From Symbiodinium natans (lineage: Eukaryota > Sar > Dinophyceae > Suessiales > Symbiodiniaceae), in contig CAJNDS010000691.1 in assembly GCA_905221605.1 (NCBI GenBank), forward strand, positions 260,891 through 324,890: DNA of 64,000 nucleotides. Reading direction: 5' to 3'. This document shows, one piece after another, positions 9,661 to 20,981 of this stretch; position 1 is the first letter of the stretch; each line of letters begins with the position of its first letter. The notes below the pieces were generated by a model. It was not told the DNA's origin. It ran no database searches and worked only from the letters and a program-made list of their open reading frames with translations. The position numbers were made by a program, and so were the translations under genes.

Positions 9661-10679
9661 TTAGGGGTAGAACCCAGAAGGGGGATTGGAGTCATGGCCT
9701 GTTTCTGTGGCCTACATCCAAAGCCTCTGAAGTTCCTGGAGCCTTGCAGGCCTTGGACCCGAAGCCCTAAACCGGTTTAGGTTTAGGGTTTAGGGTTTAG
9801 GGTTAAGGGTTAAGGGTTTAGGTATAAGAAGCCAAACAACACACGTTCCTTGCAGACATTGCGGCTGGCTTGCATACTGGCGGCCTCAGCACTTCTCGCG
9901 CCTTGACAGGATGAGCTTCTATATCGGGCACATGGGTATTTGTTAATGGTTTTTGGCTACTGTAGGTGGGGCTCCTTATAGCACATGTTGGTGTGGGTAT
10001 ATGTGGGAGTGTCCTGTTGGGGATACAACCCTACATTCTGAACCCTAAACCCTAAACCCTACTTCAAATAGAGGAACTGACTGTCGCCGCCTGTTCCCAC
10101 AGGAATATGCTGCCCACCTCGTGCAGACTAGACTTCCGAGTGGTCCAGGTTTAGGGTTTACGGTTTAGGGTTTACTCAAGCCTTGAGGGTGTTTGGGGGT
10201 TGGGTGCCCTACTCTCCAAACCCCTAAACCCGAAAGCCTTACACACTATGCTCGATGCGTCCTGAGAAGGGTTTAGGGTTTAGGGTTGATAGGGTTGATA
10301 GGGTTGATAGGGTTGATAGGGTTGATAGGGTTGATAGGGTTTAGGGCTTAGGATTTCCCAGGCCGTCGCTCGCTTGCTTGGTGTGGCCGGCGCGGCCTCA
10401 CGAGCCCCGCGCTGGGCGTGGCCCGGCGCACGCAGCTTGGCCGCAATCCCTTTGAAGGGCTGGGTTTAGGGTTTAGGGTTTAGGTTTAGGGTTCAGGGTT
10501 CAGGGTTCAGGGTTTAGGGTTTAGGGTTTAGGGTTTAGGGCGTGCCAGACGGGAGCGCGCTTTGGGAGCGCGCGGTAGTCTGCAGACCTACCCACCCCAA
10601 GACCGCCCACTTACAACTCTCAAGGAGTTAAGACCTTTTATTTTTTTACAAAGCATCACATGAGTCAGCACTCACGCCC

Positions 10680-11470
10680 TTTTTGGGGATTTCCACAAGG
10701 TGCGTGGACCAGGCGCAAAGCTGCAGCAGACGGAAACGAGGCAGGGTCCGTGAAGACAGCTTGGGTTGGCGCGAAGGGGCTAAGGGATGGGCCAGGAACA
10801 GAGAAAGGCAGCGAGGCTTGGTTGGCGCGAAGGGGCTCCAGCCAGGAAGAACACGCAGTGAACAGCTTGGGTTGGGCAGGCTGGTGTGGCGGATAGCTTG
10901 GCTTGGCGCGAAGGGGGTAAGGTGGGGTGCCGGGCCAGGGTCAGGACCAGGCACAAAGTTGTAGCAAACGGAAGCGAGGCAGGACAGATTGGGTTGGCGC
11001 GAAGGGGGTAAAGGCGCCCCGAAACAGGACACAAGCTGGTGCGCGGACAGCTTGGCTTGGCGCAAGGGGGTAAGATGACTCGAACAGGCCAGGGCCGCAA
11101 AACTAGTCAGGGCAGAATTCAGAACCATTTTTGAGGGCCAGGGCCAGGGCCAGGGCCAGGGCAAGGGCCAGGGCCAGGGCCAGGGCCAGGGCCCACAGCC
11201 CAACGCCAGGGCCAGGGTCAGGGCCAGGGCGAGCAGGGAGCCAGGGTCAGGGAAAGAGCCGGTCAGGGACAGGGTCAGCGCGCCAAGGGCGGCCAAGGCC
11301 GAGGCAGCCAGTCCAGGGGTTTTTTGGCCAAGACCCCTGCCTGCCCCAACAAAACGGCCCCTGGTCCCCTCAGCCCAGCGGACGGGGATGAGGGACCAGG
11401 GGTCAAGGGGCCGTCCCAGGGGCCCTCCAATGCAGGACCCAACCAGCTCCGCGGACAGCTTGGGGTTTAG
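10680..11470. repeat. GC-rich minisatellite island
   Basis: At least five diverged copies of a unit containing TTGGcTTGGCGCGAAGGGG are spaced 60-110 bp apart, each preceded by an aCAGctTGG-like segment. From 11137 to 11250 this gives way to a GGGCCA hexamer array. The 216-codon frame on the opposite strand is a by-product (WPWPWP) and is not called. Confidence 0.8.
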
Positions 11471-11639
11471 GGTAATATAATGGAATACAGTGACAACTGC
11501 TGTCTCGGCCTGTGCCTGCCTGGAGGGTAAGCCAGCCTGGAGGCCAGCTCGGTCGCCCGCCTGGGGCTCCCTCGCAGGGTCTCACTGAGCGCTCGACCAG
11601 CGCCCGCCTACCCCAAAAGACAAGAGAGTGGGGTGGCGG

Positions 11640-11770
11640 GCGGGTTTAGGGTTTAGGGTTAGGGTTTGGTGTATTTTGGGTTTAGGGTTTAGATTTATAG
11701 GGTTTGGTGTATTTTGGTTTTAGGGTTAGGGTTTAGGGTAGGGGGTTTAGGGTTTAGGCTTCAGGGTATT
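11640..11770 (+). repeat. degenerate TTTAGGG array with GGTGTATTTTGGG insert
   Basis: Two copies of GGTTTGGTGTATTTTGG lie inside the array, so a longer unit was duplicated together with the telomeric units. Confidence 0.8.
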
Positions 11771-12090
11771 TGGGGGCAGGTCGGGTGTAGTGTCCGGGTC
11801 CATTTGTAGATCACCAAGACACCACAACCCCCAAACCCCTAAAGCCACGGCGGCCCTGTCATTCCATCCCCTCCCCGGCCACCCCGTTCAACCCGTAAAC
11901 CTGAGCCTTAAACTCTGAACCAAACCTCTTATGCTTTGCAACTGGGGTTATGAGCAGGCACGTGCAGTCGTGATTTGTTATAACCTTAGAAGTCTACCTC
12001 GCAAAGGTGGGGGGGGACGGGGGTGGGGGTCTGGGTAGAGTTCTTGAAGCTGGAGTGTCGAGCGATCGGCCGCAGTATGACCGCTCATGA

Positions 12091-12175
12091 CTTATGAACC
12101 TTTAAGTAGATCCCACGGCGGACCCCACAGTCCCAACATAGATGCCCAACCTCCAACCAAAGAAAGGCGGGAAGT
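12091..12175 (+). CDS. family C right end (12091-12109) plus possible exon
   Basis: CTTATGAACCTTTAAGTAG is a family C right terminus. The following frame reads SHGGPHSPNIDAQPPTKERR. A second small exon may follow the pyrimidine tract ending CTTTTCAG at 12235 (CGKDGEEVCYSKE). Confidence 0.4.
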
Positions 12176-12332
12176 TGGTTCAGGGTTTGGGTGTTGGCTT
12201 TCTTCATCTTCCGGGTACCTTTGTATCTTTTCAGGGTGCGGAAAAGACGGAGAGGAGGTTTGTTACTCGAAAGAAGTGGTAACGACTGCAATTAGGGTTA
12301 AGACCTCAGAGTTTAGGGTTTTTAAGGGCAAT

Positions 12333-12790
12333 TAGGACGGGTATCTGGTGGGTGGGACCTGGATCGACGCTACTCCATGGGTCAGGCTTTGGGTTCAGGA
12401 ACCCTAAATCCGACAACGACTTTAGGGACTCCAGAGTTTATAGAGTTTATAGAGCTTACATCAAGAGATACGCAACTGGTACTACACTTCTGCAGCAAGA
12501 GAACACATGCATGGATGCCACTGCAGTAGCACAAACCATGTTCACATTGTGAAGGCGAGGAGTCGACCGCAGACCCGTCCACCCCGTCACCGACAACACT
12601 TCATACCTGGAGAGGGAGCCTACGCAGATGGACATATGAAGCACAGTACGACTTCGGTGCCCAAGGAGCAGGACCAGAGTTCTGCCATATGTGGGCCAAT
12701 GCTCATGCCGGGCACAGACAGCCAATGAGCACCGCAGGAACATCCACATTTTGGGTAGCCAACTCTGATGATGAGCCTAAAACCCCCTAA
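12333..12790 (+). CDS. open region of 152 codons with one in-frame TAG
   Basis: From GCAATTAG the frame runs GRVSGGWDLDRRYSMGQALG ... LVLHFCSKRTHAWMPLQ, meets TAG at 12527-12529, and continues HKPCSHCEGEESTADPS ... FWVANSDDEPKTP to TAA. Either this is one exon with a nonsense mutation, or two exons with CAGTAG as an acceptor. Contains C-x2-C and a later FCHMW. Family not recognised. Confidence 0.45.
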
Positions 12791-12949
12791 ACCCCCCCCA
12801 CCCCACCCCACCCCCAAAGAAAAAGCAAACTCAAAAGCTGAGGGGGCACCCCGAAGCCTTAAGCTGAACCTCCAGAAACCTCCAAGTTGAGGCCCCCTAA
12901 GCCCTATAAGCCCTACCCCCGAAGCCCGAAACTCCAAAACCAAACCCCA

Positions 12950-13103
12950 AATCAAACCCTCGACCCTAAACCCTAAACTCAAACCCTCCACCCTCAACCC
13001 TCAACCCTCAACCCTCAACCCTAAACCCTAAACCCTAAACCCTAAACCCTAAACCCTAAACCCTAAACCCTAAACCCTAAACCCTAAACCCTAAACCCTA
13101 AAC
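12950..13103 (-). repeat. CCCTAAA array with CCCTCAA variants
   Basis: CCCTCAA units at the left, then at least 11 uniform CCCTAAA units. Confidence 0.93.
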
Positions 13104-13111
13104 AAGCTGAG

Positions 13112-13206
13112 GCCAACTCATCCTTGAGTTCCTCTGCGTGGCCTTCTCGGCGCTGGGTGCGTCCCTGACGGCCGTGGCGTTAGGGGAGGCAGCTGTTGGG
13201 CTCTGG
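13112..13206 (+). CDS. probable exon encoding a membrane segment
   Basis: After AGCTGAG the frame reads QLILEFLCVAFSALGASLTA then VALGEAAVGLW, a continuous hydrophobic stretch with GC-rich third positions. Both flanks are telomeric arrays; GTTTCC follows as a possible donor. Probably part of an integral membrane protein. Confidence 0.5.
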
Positions 13207-13357
13207 GTTTCCATTTAGGGTTTAGGGTTTAGGGTTTAGGGTTTAGGGTTTAGGGTTTAGGGTTTAGGGGTGTATATATAGTTCTGGGGTTTAGGGCTTA
13301 GGGTGTTGGGGTTTAGGGTTTCGGGTTTCGGGGCTTAGGGGTTTTGGGGCTTTGGGT

Positions 13358-13471
13358 TCTTCAGCCCAGTGTTACCGGTCTGCCCTGTTTTGAAATGGTT
13401 CTAGGTTCCCTTATAACCGACCAAAAAGGTGGTACCCTTATGATAACATGGCTACTGGGCTACCAGGCCCA
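13358..13471. mobile_element. family A introner-like element
   Basis: Left AGCCCAGTGTTACC, middle GGTTCTAGGTTCCCTTATAA and CCAAAAAGGTGGTACCCTTA, right GCTACTGGGCTACCAGG. Same layout as 30247-30361 and 60153-60269. Confidence 0.72.
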
Positions 13472-13712
13472 TAAGCCTTTTCGGGTTTAGGGTCTTCGGG
13501 GTTGAGGGTTTAGGGTCTTTGGGGTTGAGTGATTGAGGTTGAAATGTTTGAATGATTATTTGTTCTTTCCGAGGCAAAGGCTTTTGACCCAGCATCCAGG
13601 GCAAAAGGGCGGGTTGCGGAATGTATGTGGCCAGAAGGAATACAGGTGGAAGCCCGAAACCGTATACCCTTAGAAGCCCTTTCACCACTCAAGCCATTGC
13701 GTTCTGCTGTTT

Positions 13713-13714
<2 letters not shown>

Positions 13715-13746
<32 letters not shown>

Positions 13747-13761
13747 GGTCTCTCCCGCGCG

Positions 13762-13801
<40 letters not shown>

Positions 13802-13902
13802 GTGTTATATGCATTCATGGCGACATGAATACATACGTATAGTGAGCGCGAGAGCGAGAGAAACATAGACGGAGAGAGAGAGAGAGAGAGAGAGAGAAAC
13901 AC
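13715..13902. repeat. CT/GA microsatellites
   Basis: (CT)n at about 13717-13797 with a short CCCGCGCG interruption, then (GA)n at 13850-13895. The two opposed tracts could form a hairpin. All open frames across them are artefacts. Confidence 0.95.
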
Positions 13903-14311
13903 AAACGAAAGTCAATGGCCAATTTCTGATTGGCTTCTCTCCGGCTTTTGACAATTAATTACGGGCAAAGCATCCGAGTGTTTTCTGCCCCCACCCCCCC
14001 ACCCTCCCCCTCCTACCCGCCCCCCCTCCCCTCCCAGCAAGCTGTTGACCATTACACCGTTAGGCCAACGGGGGCCAGGCAAGTAATGCGTGTGTTCGTT
14101 GGCTTCTTGTGAGCTGGACCTCCGGATCCTACAGCTAAAACAGTTAGTGCTCGCAAGGTGAACGACAGCTGGGCCCGGATCCAATGGTTTAGGGTTTAGG
14201 GTTTAGGGCTTCGGGTTTAGGGTTTAGGGTTCAGGGTTGTACTTCTTCTTTCCACTACTGGGAATGTTGCTGGGGGCTTCGCGTGTTTTCTAACCCTTGT
14301 TGACAATCTAG

Positions 14312-14450
14312 GCCGGCCCGTGTGATACTGCGCTTCGAGGTTCAAGAGGACCACCACCGAATGCACGGCTTCATACCTGTAGGAAGTACTTATCGAGCCC
14401 CCGAAAGGAGTCCCTTCTGGTTGGTACAAGACAAATCAACCCTCATCCCC
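14312..14450 (+). CDS. probable exon, unknown protein
   Basis: ACAATCTAG precedes a frame reading RPVILRFEVQEDHHRMHGFI ... STYRAPERSPFWLV, open to TAA at 14457. A possible earlier donor is TTG|GTACAAG. Strong protein character, but no recognised family. Confidence 0.55.
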
Positions 14451-14477
14451 AACTGCTAAACCCTAAACTATCCCCAG

Positions 14478-14542
14478 GAGAAGGAAGCACCGTTAAGGAG
14501 CTGGAGGTTTTTCAAGCACTTTCAATACCTTGCACCCAGAAG
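14478..14542 (+). CDS. probable small exon
   Basis: ATCCCCAG precedes it and AAG|GTGCAT ends it. The frame reads GEGSTVKELEVFQALSIPCT. Good splice sites for this window; no homology. Confidence 0.6.
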
Positions 14543-14639
14543 GTGCATGAACTTTAGACCCGACGGCCCCTAGCCCTAAACCCTAAACCCTATGGACCCC
14601 GCAACCTCAAAGCCCTGCAATCCTGAAAGCTCCTTCGCC

Positions 14640-14700
14640 GTTTTCCCCCTAAACCCTAATTATAAACCCTAAACCCTAAACCCTAAACCCTAAACCCCAA
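14640..14700 (-). repeat. CCCTAAA array
   Basis: Six units, one interrupted. A possible frame follows at 14702-14763. Confidence 0.9.
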
Positions 14701-14996
14701 CTGGGAGGTTGGTCACCAAGCTTCTGTGACTTCATGTGCTTCCACGTGCTTCGTTCTAACCCCTAATTGCCTTGTGGACCAAATGCACTCTAAACTTGGG
14801 GGTCATACGGTTTAGGGTTTAGGGTTTAGGGTTCAGGGTTTAGGGCATGGGCTTTTAGGCCGTATCATCCCCCTAACCAACCCTATAAAGGGCCCCGTTT
14901 TAAGGGGTTGTAGGGTATACTAGCCCATGCAGGTATACCCTATACTACTAGAATCCCTGTTCAGGCATACGAACCATTGGCCCCAAGGTACGCCCT

Positions 14997-15091
14997 TTTG
15001 GTAGCCCAGCGGTGCCCTTTTGACCTTTTTGTCGGGTTCTGTCTTCCGACAGCGAAGAAGTACCTTTTACATGTGATTCCTGGGCTACCAA
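14997..15091. mobile_element. family A introner-like element
   Basis: TTGGTAGCCCAGCGGTGCCC at the left and TTCCTGGGCTACCAAG at the right form inverted ends. The centre is diverged from other copies. Confidence 0.72.
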
Positions 15092-15430
15092 GCCCTAAAC
15101 CCTAAACCCTAAACCCTAAACCCTAAACCCCAAGCCCTAAGCCCTAAGCCCTAAGCCCTAAGCCCTAAGCCCTAAGCCCTAAGCCCTAAACCCCAAGCCC
15201 TAAGCCCTAAGCCCTAAGCCCAAGCGACCAACCTGAAACCTTCAGGTCATGAGCTTATGGTTGGCCGTCGCAGCGCAGCTGCGGCAGCCGGGAAGGCACC
15301 TGCTGCAACTAGGGTTTAGGGTTTAGGGTTTAAGGGTTTAAGGGGTTAAGGGTTTAAGGGTTTAAGGGTTTAAGGGTTTAAGGGTTTAAGGGTTTAAGGG
15401 TTTAAGGGTTTAAGGGTTTAAGGGTTAGGT
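15091..15430. repeat. opposed telomere-variant arrays (CCCTAAG and TTTAAGGG)
   Basis: 15091-15225 is CCCTAAA grading into about 14 CCCTAAG units; 15312-15425 is TTTAAGGG, an eight-base variant repeated about 12 times. An Ala-rich candidate exon (MVGRRSAAAAAGKAP, about 15245-15310) lies between them. Confidence 0.88.
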
Positions 15431-16196
15431 GATTGAGGACTTGAGTTGCGCGCAAAGCTTCTGACACAGTCCTGCATTCGTATTTCAACTCCTATTTTCT
15501 AGTTGAAAAGGTTCTTCCTTATAAGGGCAATGCAGGGTTTGTTGTTCTTTGTTTTTTGAGGTTCCTTAAATATAACGTAGTAAGAGATGTGATTTGGGCA
15601 GAATTTTCCAGTGTTTTCGCCACTCAGATTTGCAGTATCGAACTGTTCGATGTTGAGGTTGCAGAACTGCGGTTCAGGGTTTAGGGTCTAGAGTTTGGCG
15701 TTTCGGGTGCTTGCTTTAACTCCCACGTTTGGTTTGCCGATGTGTTTCCGCTTTTTGCAGGCCACCCAAAACCTAAAAACTGCAAAGCGGCGCCCGGTCT
15801 GGCCGGCGGGTGGCCATACTGCAGAACATCGAGCTCGGGGTTGAGAGGTTCCTAAATTCTTGCAACAAACCAACCACAAATCTGTGCAGTTTTTCTGGGC
15901 AAAAACCTGTCTTCCTTATTCCTTTGCTTTTGGCGTGCGGCTCCTTTTCTAGAACGCTGCTACAAACCTCCAAAGGAGGGCATGTACTGTAAATTGCTTA
16001 TTGGAAGAATTCCCTAATGTTGAAGTGTACACAGGTTACTGTAGGTAGGATCTCTTGGCTTTGGGCAGATTCTAGTGCAGTTACATGGTCTCTTAGTATG
16101 GGCCCTTAGATGGGGACCCCTTATGTACCCCTTATGATGAACCCTTTAAGGAAGGTAAGGGGCCAAATTCAGGGCCCGTGGAACTACCCTTACGCA

Positions 16197-16278
16197 GCCC
16201 TAAGCCCTAAACCCTAAACCCTAAACCCTGAACCCTGAACCCTGAACCCTGAACCCTGAACCCTGAACCCTGAACCCG
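16197..16278 (-). repeat. CCCTAAA/CCCTGAA array
   Basis: Three CCCTAAA then about eight CCCTGAA units. A (CT)n tract at 16437-16459 and a candidate frame (SHLLDNPAEPSIECPPPDCP, 16465-16590) follow. Confidence 0.88.
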
Positions 16279-16590
16279 AAACCGATATCCCCAACCTCGG
16301 AGCTGGCGGGGTGGAGCTCGGGCGCGGACCCGAATCCACATAGTGCTTTAAGGGACATGAACACCCACGCCCCCCCGCCCCCCCTTCCCAAAGTCTTTGA
16401 GAAGGGTTTAAGGTTTAGGTTGAACCCAAATCCAACTCTCTCTCTCTCTCTCTCTCTCTTGGTTAGGGAAGGGCTCCCATCTCTTAGACAATCCTGCAGA
16501 GCCGAGTATCGAGTGCCCACCCCCAGACTGTCCCACCGACAACCCTGGAGAATCAGGCGGAGAGAGTCCCACCGAGTGCTACGGATTTAG

Positions 16591-16688
16591 GAATTAGAGT
16601 TTTCATTTGGTTTGGGCGACGCAGGCAGGGTCTTCCATGGAACCACTTTCCGCTACAAGCGTTGCATCGACGAGCCCGGGCCTTTGGG
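16591..16688 (+). CDS. probable exon, unknown protein
   Basis: GGATTTAG precedes the frame ELEFSFGLGDAGRVFHGTTF ... CIDEPGPLG, and GG|GTCAAGG offers a donor. A longer frame (16607-16981) overlaps it but runs into a CATATG-rich stretch and reads less like protein. Confidence 0.5.
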
Positions 16689-18360
16689 GTCAAGGTTTGG
16701 GGCTTAGGGCTTCGTGGCCGCTTTTTTCTCGACAAGCACCTGTTAGTAGGTCTACAAGCACAAGCTGGCGCATGCCCATACGCAATCGCCCCCTTCACAA
16801 GTTTCTAAGTATACCGCATGCACATGTGGACAGATACCCATGCAATTGCACAGCTGCTTTCACAGACGCACTCACACCCGCCCCGCTGGCGTGCCGGCAA
16901 TGTATGCATACATGTGAATGCAGGTATGTATGTGCTTATGGATGGGCATGCGAGCGCAAACATACTCAAATGTTAGCATAACCCTTTAATAGTGGCTGGT
17001 GCGGTGTACATCGCATACAACATGGCATACGGCACATGATTTGCATGCATGCGTATACGTGGCTTTATAGACATGCGTAGACTGCGGCATATACATACGC
17101 CTTGAGACATATGCCCTCACATACATACAACCATGCAGGGGGGCGGCCTCAGATTGACAATCGGTTTATTCTAGTTTAGCTTCCCATGGGACGCGATCGT
17201 TTAGATCACCCCCCCCCCCCCCTCTTGTAGGTCTCTGTAGACAATGAGCCCGTAGCCCCACGGCCTTGGCAGCGGAACTCTTTTGTCACCGAGGTTCGCG
17301 CCCGAATGCTTGGGCCTTTCAGTCGCGATTGAAAGTTTTCGGAGTCAGGGTTCGGAGCTTGCGATGTTGGTTCGCAGAGTTTCAGAAGGCATGGTTTTTT
17401 TATTTTACAGCTGTTACTACCCAGAGCACCCTGCACCCCGCAATCAAGGAATATACCCTCAGATTGAAACCCCAAACCATGATAGGGATCCTGTATTACT
17501 TTATGAATGATGTTTTGTTGTGTTCGTAGGTTTTGCGGGTTTGGGGTTTTCAGTATGGTTTCGGGTTTTGAGGTTTCATGTAGGGCTTAGAGGGCTTACG
17601 GGTTTAGAGCCACCGCTCCTCATCTTGAGAGCTCTTTGTAGTCAAGTTTGGGAAGCAGGTGCCAATTTAGAATCCGTTCTGTTAGGTGGCTCATTCTGTG
17701 AAACCCTGAACCCTAAGCATGCACTGTACCCACGATCTCTTTGCGGGGGTTTGGGGGTGTGTTGGCTTTAGTTGGTGGCACATTAGGAACATGCCAACCC
17801 CTCTACCCTACATGCCAAAAACCCCAGTCCCCCTAAACCCTTTTCCCCTGAACCCTAAATCCTGAATCCCTAATCCTAAACCCTAAACCCTAAACCCTAA
17901 ACCCTAGACCCAGAACATAGGTGGCTCTAAACCCGTAAGCCCTCTAGTCTGTTAGACGGACGCAGTGAAATTTCCGGGCTCAGGCTCCGGGCGTTTTTTT
18001 CGAAGCCCGGAATCCCCAAGGCCAGACTCTGCAAAACTGAGCCCCTTAACCCTAAACCCTATTGGGTTTAGGGTTTAGGGCCAAAGTTTAGGGTTTAAGG
18101 CGCCCTAAATTCCAGCAGGTCCTTGTGTTTAGGGTTTAGGGTTACATCTGATTCCCCCCCCCCCCCGCCCGCGCAAAGTCTCTTTGAAGACAGCAGTGCC
18201 CTGTGCCCAGCCCCCAGCAACGAGTAAACCTCAAACCGAAATTCGAGAAACCCTGTCGGCGAACACACCCTGCTTAAAGGGTACATAGCCTACTCCAGGA
18301 TGGCCGCATTTATCAACTCGATATTTCCTGTTCTTCAAGGTGCATGGATTTCTCTATTTC

Positions 18361-18491
18361 CTATTTGCTTAAGAACCCCCCACCCAAAAAAACAAAAACA
18401 TGGAAAGAAAGATAGTCATCCCTCTCTACCCTTATGAGGAAGAATCGTTTTTTGAATGTTTTTGTTGGGGGGGTTCTTAAGCAAATAGTAG
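18361..18491. mobile_element. family B introner-like element
   Basis: CTATTTGCTTAAGAACCCCC and GGGTTCTTAAGCAAATAGTA are near-perfect inverted ends; ACCCTTATGAGGAAGAAT lies in the middle. AGTAG at the right can act as an acceptor. Confidence 0.82.
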
Positions 18492-18804
18492 CTATAGCAA
18501 GCCATAAGCCCTCAAATCCCAGCCAGGTCCCTGGCTTCGAGCCTTGCTTGGTCTTTGGCATGTTTGTTGCTTGGTTGGTTGCCGGGGCGCCTGGTGACTG
18601 GACGCTCCGAGGGTGCAGGGCTCGAACCACCACGCACAAGGCACCAAACACTAATCCATGCACACCTTAAACCCTAAACCAATATCGCTTAACCCGAAAC
18701 TCTAAGCCTCAAAAAGGCAAGTCACATGGCCCATGCTTAGGGTTTATGATGAGCATCGACTTGCTCACCCTAAACCCTACACCCTAAATCCTAAACCGAA
18801 ACCC

Positions 18805-19295
18805 TTCACGCCCTGCCAAAGATGAAGCGCAGCAGCCTGCAGGGCGTGGACCGGCCTGGTTCCACCAAGCAAAATTGGACCCTGAGGCTCCATTACTATC
18901 ATGGAGCTATGTATCCAGAACTCCAGTGGAACGTAAGAGTGGAACCTTGGAGTGAGCCGGCCCAAGTCGCTGAACCCTGTTTGGGATTTCGAGCGCCAAG
19001 GCTGTTTGGGAGAAGTGCTTGCGGATCCTTCTTGCCGTGGCTGATCACTGGAGTTGTTGCTGGCGCCTCAGGAATTTCACTCCCCAACCGCCACGACGTA
19101 CGCTCACAAGCCCTTTTTACATGACTGCACCTGCCATGAGACATGTTCAGAGTATATTTCGGAATGAGGCGGATGTATCATCGGGGTACGTGGAAGTTTG
19201 CGCTGCGGCGGGTTGATGTCAGGGGGCAGGAGATCAGCTTGCAGCACGCCAGCCGATCACTGAAACACCGAAGTTCCGACCACATGAGCATTTGA
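18805..19295 (+). CDS. cluster of possible exons
   Basis: Three candidate pieces: 18805-18960 (AKDEAQQPAGRGPAWFHQAK), about 18985-19124 with a hydrophobic stretch (SFLPWLITGVVAGASGISL), and 19140-19295 (MFRVYFGMRRMYHRGTWKFA). They are in different frames and would need splicing. No homology. The strand is inferred from the rest of the window. Confidence 0.4.
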
Positions 19296-19612
19296 GGTTT
19301 GGTGTTTAGGGTTTAGGGTTTGGGGTGTCGAGTTTAGGGTTTAGGGTTTAGGGACACTTGTGTATGTACATATGTATACAAATAAATCTCTATATATACA
19401 TATATTTGTATACATACACTAGTAACGAAGAAACACAACGAGAGCGAGACAGAGAGAAAGTGTGTGCCTGCGTGCTTTCATAGTTATTTGTCATACTTGG
19501 ACTTATTGGAACTTTTGCAGATAATATACTACAAGACGCTGAACCCTCAACCCTAAACCCTAAATCCTAAACCCTACAGGCCATACTTGTTTATGAGCTC
19601 TCACGTTTGCAG

Positions 19613-19675
19613 CGTCAGGCCCCAGGCCTTTCTGGAAGTCACCGGTGCATGCGGGAAATCTCTGGACCACGGAAG
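19613..19675 (+). CDS. exon with strong splice sites
   Basis: CACGTTTGCAG precedes and GGAAG|GTGAGG follows, both close to consensus. Two frames are open: VRPQAFLEVTGACGKSLDHG (preferred) and RQAPGLSGSHRCMREISGPR. Family unknown. Confidence 0.68.
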
Positions 19676-19779
19676 GTGAGGGAGGGGGGGGGGGGGTTCT
19701 AAATTGGAGCTCCCTTATAATCCCTAAACCCTAAACCCTAAACCCTCCAAAAGGAGGGCGTTTCAACAGAGGCCCTGGT

Positions 19780-19882
19780 CTAGAAGAACCCCCATCATGC
19801 CGCATGACTGCGTCAAACGGGCCCAGGTGTTCAGTTCCCTTGAACTTCAAGACATCCTGCTGCAGGACGGCCACAGATTCTT
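19780..19882 (+). CDS. probable exon before family O element
   Basis: Frame RRTPIMPHDCVKRAQVFSSL then ELQDILLQDGHRFLG. It ends where the family O element begins (GGACTGGGTAGGTAACC). Confidence 0.55.
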
Positions 19883-19975
19883 AGGGACTGGGTAGGTAAC
19901 CTTTAACCTTTTTAGTTGAATAGAATCCTACTATATATAAAAAGGTTATTACCTTTTTTTGGGCTGGGGTATGTA
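19883..19975. mobile_element. family O introner-like element
   Basis: TAGGGACTGGGTAGGTAACC ... AGAATCCTACTATATATAAA ... GGGCTGGGGTATGTAG. The second copy (40107-40195) matches along its full length, including the AGAATCCTACTAT core. Confidence 0.72.
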
Positions 19976-20055
19976 GACTTGAATCCCTGAAGCATCAATA
20001 GCAAGTAAACCTCCCTGAAAACCCCAGTCCCAGCACTAAACCCGGCAACGTCTCA

Positions 20056-20395
20056 TGCCCCAATGGGCTTCCGAGATTCCTCCTGGAAATGTCTGTCTAA
20101 ATCTTCCCATGGGCGATGTATGTTTTGTTTTTTCTGTTTCTCCTTTCTTTGCTTTTTACGAGCTACAGCACCCACCGGAGAGGTATCCCAGCTGTTGATG
20201 TGGAAATGGGTCTTGATACTGTACGTAGATATATATATATATATATATACATATATATACACACAAAAACCTACAAACCCGAGAAAGCTATATCATGTAC
20301 AGAAGCCTGCGCTCATCATTCTGCACTTCCCTACAAAGAACCAGTACCCGATGGTTGTTCTAACAAGTATCCTGCAACCTGGTTATAGCCAATGA
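20056..20395 (+). CDS. possible three-exon segment
   Basis: 20056-20118 ends GAT|GTATGT, then a T-rich tract to CTACAG at 20166 suggests a 48-nt intron. 20167-20222 reads THRRGIPAVDVEMGLDT and ends TAC|GTAGAT before a TA tract. After ACAG at 20302 the same frame continues ACAHHSALPYKEPVPDG. Phases fit for the second junction. Confidence 0.42.
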
Positions 20396-20751
20396 AGCCT
20401 AACCCTTAAACCCTCAGCTCTAAGACCCAAACCCTAATTAAGCCCTAAACGCTAAACCCTAAACCCTAAACGACACTCTGCTCCAAGTCACCTTTACGTG
20501 ACTGCCTGGTTCCGGCAATGAGGTGGTCCTCAGGGTTTACCATATAGAGTTTAGGGTTTAGGGTCAGGGTTTAGGGTTTAGGGTTATTTAGGTGAGGGGT
20601 TTAGGGTTAGAGGGTTGAGGGGTTGATCTTTTTGTGTGTGTACGTGCCTCAACCTTAATGCCCTCAGCACTGCACCCTCCAGGCTGAATCTCAAAATCTA
20701 AGCCCTGAACCCGAAAATCTGAACCCTGAACCCAAACCCAAACCCTAAACC

Positions 20752-20884
20752 TCCAACCCCAAACCCCAAAACCCAACACCAAACCCGAAGCCCCAAACTC
20801 CAAACCCCAAACCCTAAAACCCTAAAACCCCAAACCCCAAACCCCAAACCCTAAACCCTAAACCCTAAACCCTAAACCCTAAAT
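20752..20884 (-). repeat. CCCCAAA/CCCTAAA array
   Basis: Mixed CCCCAAA, CCCAAAA and CCCTAAA units, ending in perfect CCCTAAA just before a good exon. Confidence 0.9.
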
Positions 20885-20913
20885 CGAGCGAGGACTGCAC
20901 CTCCTTTCTTCAG

Positions 20914-20981
20914 TCCTGGGGGCCGCTCTCCACTCAGGAGCTTGCAGAGGCCCAGGGGCGTGATCTTCTGCATTTTTTGGG
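20914..20981 (+). CDS. exon, unknown protein
   Basis: CACCTCCTTTCTTCAG is a strong acceptor. The frame reads SWGPLSTQELAEAQGRDLLH then FL, ending before GTTTTGGGG, a telomere-variant array whose first bases give the donor. Confidence 0.72.

Noticed and set aside
10646-11296. 216-codon frame on the - strand, the longest in the window
   Set aside because: Its sequence is dictated by the GGGCCA and TTGGCGCGAAGGGG repeats (WPWPWP runs) and no homologous or unique domain is visible.
18525-18640. Possible tRNA-like box (GGTTCGAGCC/GGGCTCGAACC)
   Set aside because: Only B-box-like strings are present; no A box or cloverleaf could be folded.
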